In this document: piece by piece, positions 61,762 to 64,000 of the stretch
How the letters are laid out: every line of letters begins with the position of its first letter
Position numbering within the stretch: position 1 is the stretch's first letter
Assembly (NCBI GenBank): GCA_002493905.1
Contig: DLAJ01000028.1
Span: 70,025-134,024 of the forward strand
DNA length: 64,000 nucleotides
Direction: 5' to 3'
Source of the DNA: Lachnospiraceae bacterium UBA7050
GTDB lineage: Bacteria > Bacillota > Clostridia > Lachnospirales > Lachnospiraceae
Translations under genes and position numbers: made by a program
The notes under the pieces: model-generated
The model's database searches: none
Told to the model about the DNA's origin: nothing
Seen by the model: only the letters and a program-made list of their open reading frames with translations

Positions 61762-63180
61762 ATGCAAAAGCAGCCGCTTCCGACTGAGTTTGTCATGCGT
61801 ATGCAGGAGATGCTCGGCCCGGAGTTTCCTGCATTTATGGAGAGTTATGAAAAAGAAAGCAGTTACGGACTGCGCTATAATCCGCTGAAGGCAGATCAGA
61901 AGCAGTTTGAACGGACGGCGGGAGCATTTCTGCTTTCAAAAGTTCCATGGGCGGAAGAGGGATATGCGTGTAAGCGTGAGCTGCATCCGGGAAAGCATGT
62001 GCTTCATGAGGCGGGGGCATATTATATTCAGGACCCGAGCGCAATGTCGGCGGTCGAGGCACTTGACCCAAAACCGGGAGAACGCATTCTGGATTTATGC
62101 GCGGCGCCGGGCGGAAAAACAACGCAGATTGCAGGCAGGCTTCATGGAAGAGGTCTTTTGGTATCGAATGAGATTGTTCCCTCACGCGCAAGGATTCTTT
62201 CGCAGAACGTGGAGCGTTTCGGTATCCGGAATTGTGTCGTATGCAACGAGGAACCTTCGAAGCTCGCAGAATATTTTCCGTGCTATTTTCACCGGATTCT
62301 GGTAGATGCGCCATGTTCCGGTGAGGGAATGTTTCGAAAGGATGAAAATGCGCGTGCGGAATGGAGCGGTGAGCAGGTCACGCTCTGCGCAGAGCGCCAG
62401 CTTTCGATTTTGGAGAGCGCCGACCGGATGCTGATGCCGGGCGGAATGCTGCTCTATGCGACATGTACATTTGCGCCGAGGGAAGACGAAGGCGTGATCG
62501 TACGCTTTTTAAGGAGTCATCCTGAATACATGCTGGCGGAACTTCCTTTTTATGAGGGCATGGAGCATGGGAGACCTGACTGGGTGTCCCCCTATGGAGG
62601 CGTATCGGACTTTGATGCGGATACAGAGAATGCCGCGCTGCATCTCGAACGCTGTCTGCGCCTGTTTCCGCACCGCCTCGCGGGAGAGGGACATTTTGTG
62701 GCAGGACTGTATAAGGGGCAGGAGGAATCGTTCAGCCTGTCTTACCAACATATTGGGCAGACCAGACAAAAAGATATGCTTGCGCTTTGGGAGCAATTTG
62801 CGCAGGAGTCGCTTATCCATGCTCCGGAGGGCATCGTTGTTGCATTTGGCGGACAGCTCTATCTGGTGCCGGATGCGATGAGGGATTTTGGACATCTGAA
62901 GGTCGAACGTGCAGGGCTGCATCTCGGAGAATATAAGAAGAATCGTTTTGAACCTGCGCATGCGCTGGCACGCGCATTGTGTGACAAGGACGCTGCGCAG
63001 AGCAGGACATTATCTTTTGACGAGGCTGAGCGTTATATCAGAGGTGAGACGGTTACAGCGGACTCCGGTCTGCACGGATGGGTGCTGATGTGCTATCAAG
63101 GATATGCGCTTGGCTGGGGAAAAGCGAGCGGGGGACAGATCAAAAACCATTACCCGAAAGGGCTGCGAATGATGGGATGA
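61762..63180 (+). CDS. RsmF/NOL1-NOP2-Sun family rRNA (cytosine-5) methyltransferase
   Basis: 472 aa. SAM motif ILDLCAAPGGKTTQIA; catalytic Cys motif ILVDAPCSGEGMFRK; second Cys in LLYATCTFAPREDEG; C-terminal RNA-binding PUA-like region. AGGAGG (61748-61753) lies 8 nt before ATG 61762, giving the usual family length. The frame is open upstream to 61534 and would add about 76 Lys/Asn/Gln/Arg-rich residues; this longer start has no ribosome binding site. Confidence 0.88.
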   Translation: MQKQPLPTEFVMRMQEMLGPEFPAFMESYEKESSYGLRYNPLKADQKQFERTAGAFLLSKVPWAEEGYACKRELHPGKHVLHEAGAYYIQDPSAMSAVEALDPKPGERILDLCAAPGGKTTQIAGRLHGRGLLVSNEIVPSRARILSQNVERFGIRNCVVCNEEPSKLAEYFPCYFHRILVDAPCSGEGMFRKDENARAEWSGEQVTLCAERQLSILESADRMLMPGGMLLYATCTFAPREDEGVIVRFLRSHPEYMLAELPFYEGMEHGRPDWVSPYGGVSDFDADTENAALHLERCLRLFPHRLAGEGHFVAGLYKGQEESFSLSYQHIGQTRQKDMLALWEQFAQESLIHAPEGIVVAFGGQLYLVPDAMRDFGHLKVERAGLHLGEYKKNRFEPAHALARALCDKDAAQSRTLSFDEAERYIRGETVTADSGLHGWVLMCYQGYALGWGKASGGQIKNHYPKGLRMMG

Positions 63181-63194
63181 CGCAAAGGGGCATT

Positions 63195-64000
63195 ATGGGG
63201 ATTCATATGAAAGATCAAAAACAAATTCGGTTAAATAAATATCTTGCAGAATGCGGTGTGTGTTCGCGCCGGGAGGCGGATCAGCTGATCGCTGAGGGCA
63301 GAGTGACGATCAACGGAAAGACTGCGCAGCTCGGCGCATCGGTGCATGACGGTGTGGAGATTGCAGTGAACGGGAAGAAGGTGCAGCGCAGGGAATCAAA
63401 CGTGGTGCTTGCCTATTATAAGCCGCTCGGTGTTACCTGTACCGAGAAGGACCGCCATGCGGAAAAGACGATCACGGACGCTCTGCAATATCCTGTCCGT
63501 GTTACCTATGCAGGCAGGCTGGATAAGGATTCTGAAGGTCTGATACTGATGACAAACGATGGAAATCTGATTCATGCGATGATGCAGGGGTCTAACCGTC
63601 ATGAAAAGGAATATTTTGTCAAAGTGAATAAAGAAGTGGACGGTATGCATCTTAAGACAATGGCGGAAGGAATGTACCTCGAGGAATTAGAACAGCGCAC
63701 CAGACCATGCCTGATCGAACAGGTTGGAAAGTATACGTACCGGATTGTGCTGACACAGGGATTAAACCGTCAGATACGCAGAATGTTTCATCAGCTCGGC
63801 TATCATGTTGTGGGCATACGGCGTGTCCGGGTGCTCAATATTATGCTGGGTGGTCTGAAACCGGGTGAATACCGGACTGTAGAAGGAGAGGAGCTTGCAG
63901 CGTTATACAGGCAGGCGGGCCTTACGCGGGATAATGGAGAGGTCGGTCAAAGAGCATGGAGCACGCAGGGGCAAGACGTTGGCAGCCGGAATGCGCAGGA
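63195..64000 (+). CDS. RsuA/RluF-family rRNA pseudouridine synthase (partial)
   Basis: 268 codons to the window end, no stop reached. N-terminal S4 RNA-binding domain (RLNKYLAECGVCSRREADQLIAEGRVTINGK), then the synthase core with catalytic Asp in YAGRLDKDSEGLILMTND and LTQGLNRQIRRMFHQLGY. RluF-like (23S rRNA U2604) fits best. ATG 63195 or 63207; both have purine-rich sequence nearby. The gene begins 14 nt after RsmF, so both rRNA modifiers are cotranscribed. Confidence 0.9.
   Translation, partial: MGIHMKDQKQIRLNKYLAECGVCSRREADQLIAEGRVTINGKTAQLGASVHDGVEIAVNGKKVQRRESNVVLAYYKPLGVTCTEKDRHAEKTITDALQYPVRVTYAGRLDKDSEGLILMTNDGNLIHAMMQGSNRHEKEYFVKVNKEVDGMHLKTMAEGMYLEELEQRTRPCLIEQVGKYTYRIVLTQGLNRQIRRMFHQLGYHVVGIRRVRVLNIMLGGLKPGEYRTVEGEELAALYRQAGLTRDNGEVGQRAWSTQGQDVGSRNAQ

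Overview
The window looks like a chromosomal segment from an anaerobic Clostridia, most probably a Lachnospiraceae-type bacterium. This is inferred from gene content, not from a database match. The supporting features are strong AGGAGG-type ribosome binding sites, TTGnnn-17-TAnnnT promoters, a complete Rnf ferredoxin:NAD+ complex, ispH overlapping rpsA, a two-gene SUF system, an ATP-type PEP carboxykinase, a SleB-type hydrolase, a BspA-type leucine-rich surface protein and two type I signal peptidases. Most of the DNA is of medium G+C. About 25.3-28.8 kb is visibly A+T-richer.

Layout. 1-1 kb: the end of an upstream unit, a terminator and a TetR regulator with its own promoter and operator-like dyads. 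1.1-7.2 kb: a housekeeping run on the plus strand (RpiR regulator, BaiN-like flavoprotein, cmk, ispH, rpsA, cheR). 7.3-8.4 kb: a minus-strand YprB-like nuclease. 8.6-14.0 kb: the rnf operon in the order C-(60-aa membrane protein)-D-G-E-A-B, followed by a convergent lipoprotein ApbE, the enzyme family that attaches FMN to RnfD and RnfG. 15.3-20.1 kb: a GH25-like protein, sufC and sufB/D, and a lipoprotein GH5 endoglucanase with a CBM2. 20.3-25.3 kb: a GNAT, an AraC-type fusion regulator, a second TetR and a MacB/FtsX-type ABC exporter whose leader is crowded with perfect inverted repeats. 25.4-28.8 kb: an AAA ATPase plus DUF4276 (TOPRIM-like) pair and two acetyltransferases; this is the best candidate for an accessory, possibly anti-phage, system.

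28.9-35.9 kb: an AP2/HNH-like protein, a SleB-like hydrolase, threonine synthase, citrate synthase (minus strand) and PEP carboxykinase. 36-41.3 kb: a LytTR two-component system (minus strand) divergent from a 1005-aa BspA-like surface protein. 41.4-48.3 kb: rplS, lepB, rbgA, lepB, rnhB, a FliK-like protein and a MATE transporter. 48.3-54.1 kb: a sialate O-acetylesterase-like enzyme, two GT2 glycosyltransferases, a 54-aa Cys-rich small protein and a ROK glucokinase. 54.2-57.4 kb: tRNA-Arg(CCG), a membrane SH3 protein with an arginine-rich 14-residue repeat tail, and a Gfo/Idh/MocA oxidoreductase. 57.5-64 kb: a small helical protein, glutamate dehydrogenase, deoC, a YbaK/ProX deacylase, a small unknown, an RsmF-like rRNA methyltransferase and a pseudouridine synthase cut by the window end.

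Functionally, Rnf plus ApbE form the energy-conserving core. GdhA, citrate synthase, PEPCK and ThrC link carbon to amino-acid metabolism. The LepB, RbgA, RnhB, L19 and S1 genes are a typical housekeeping cluster. The GH5-CBM2, BspA, SleB, SH3 and esterase proteins form a cell-surface layer.
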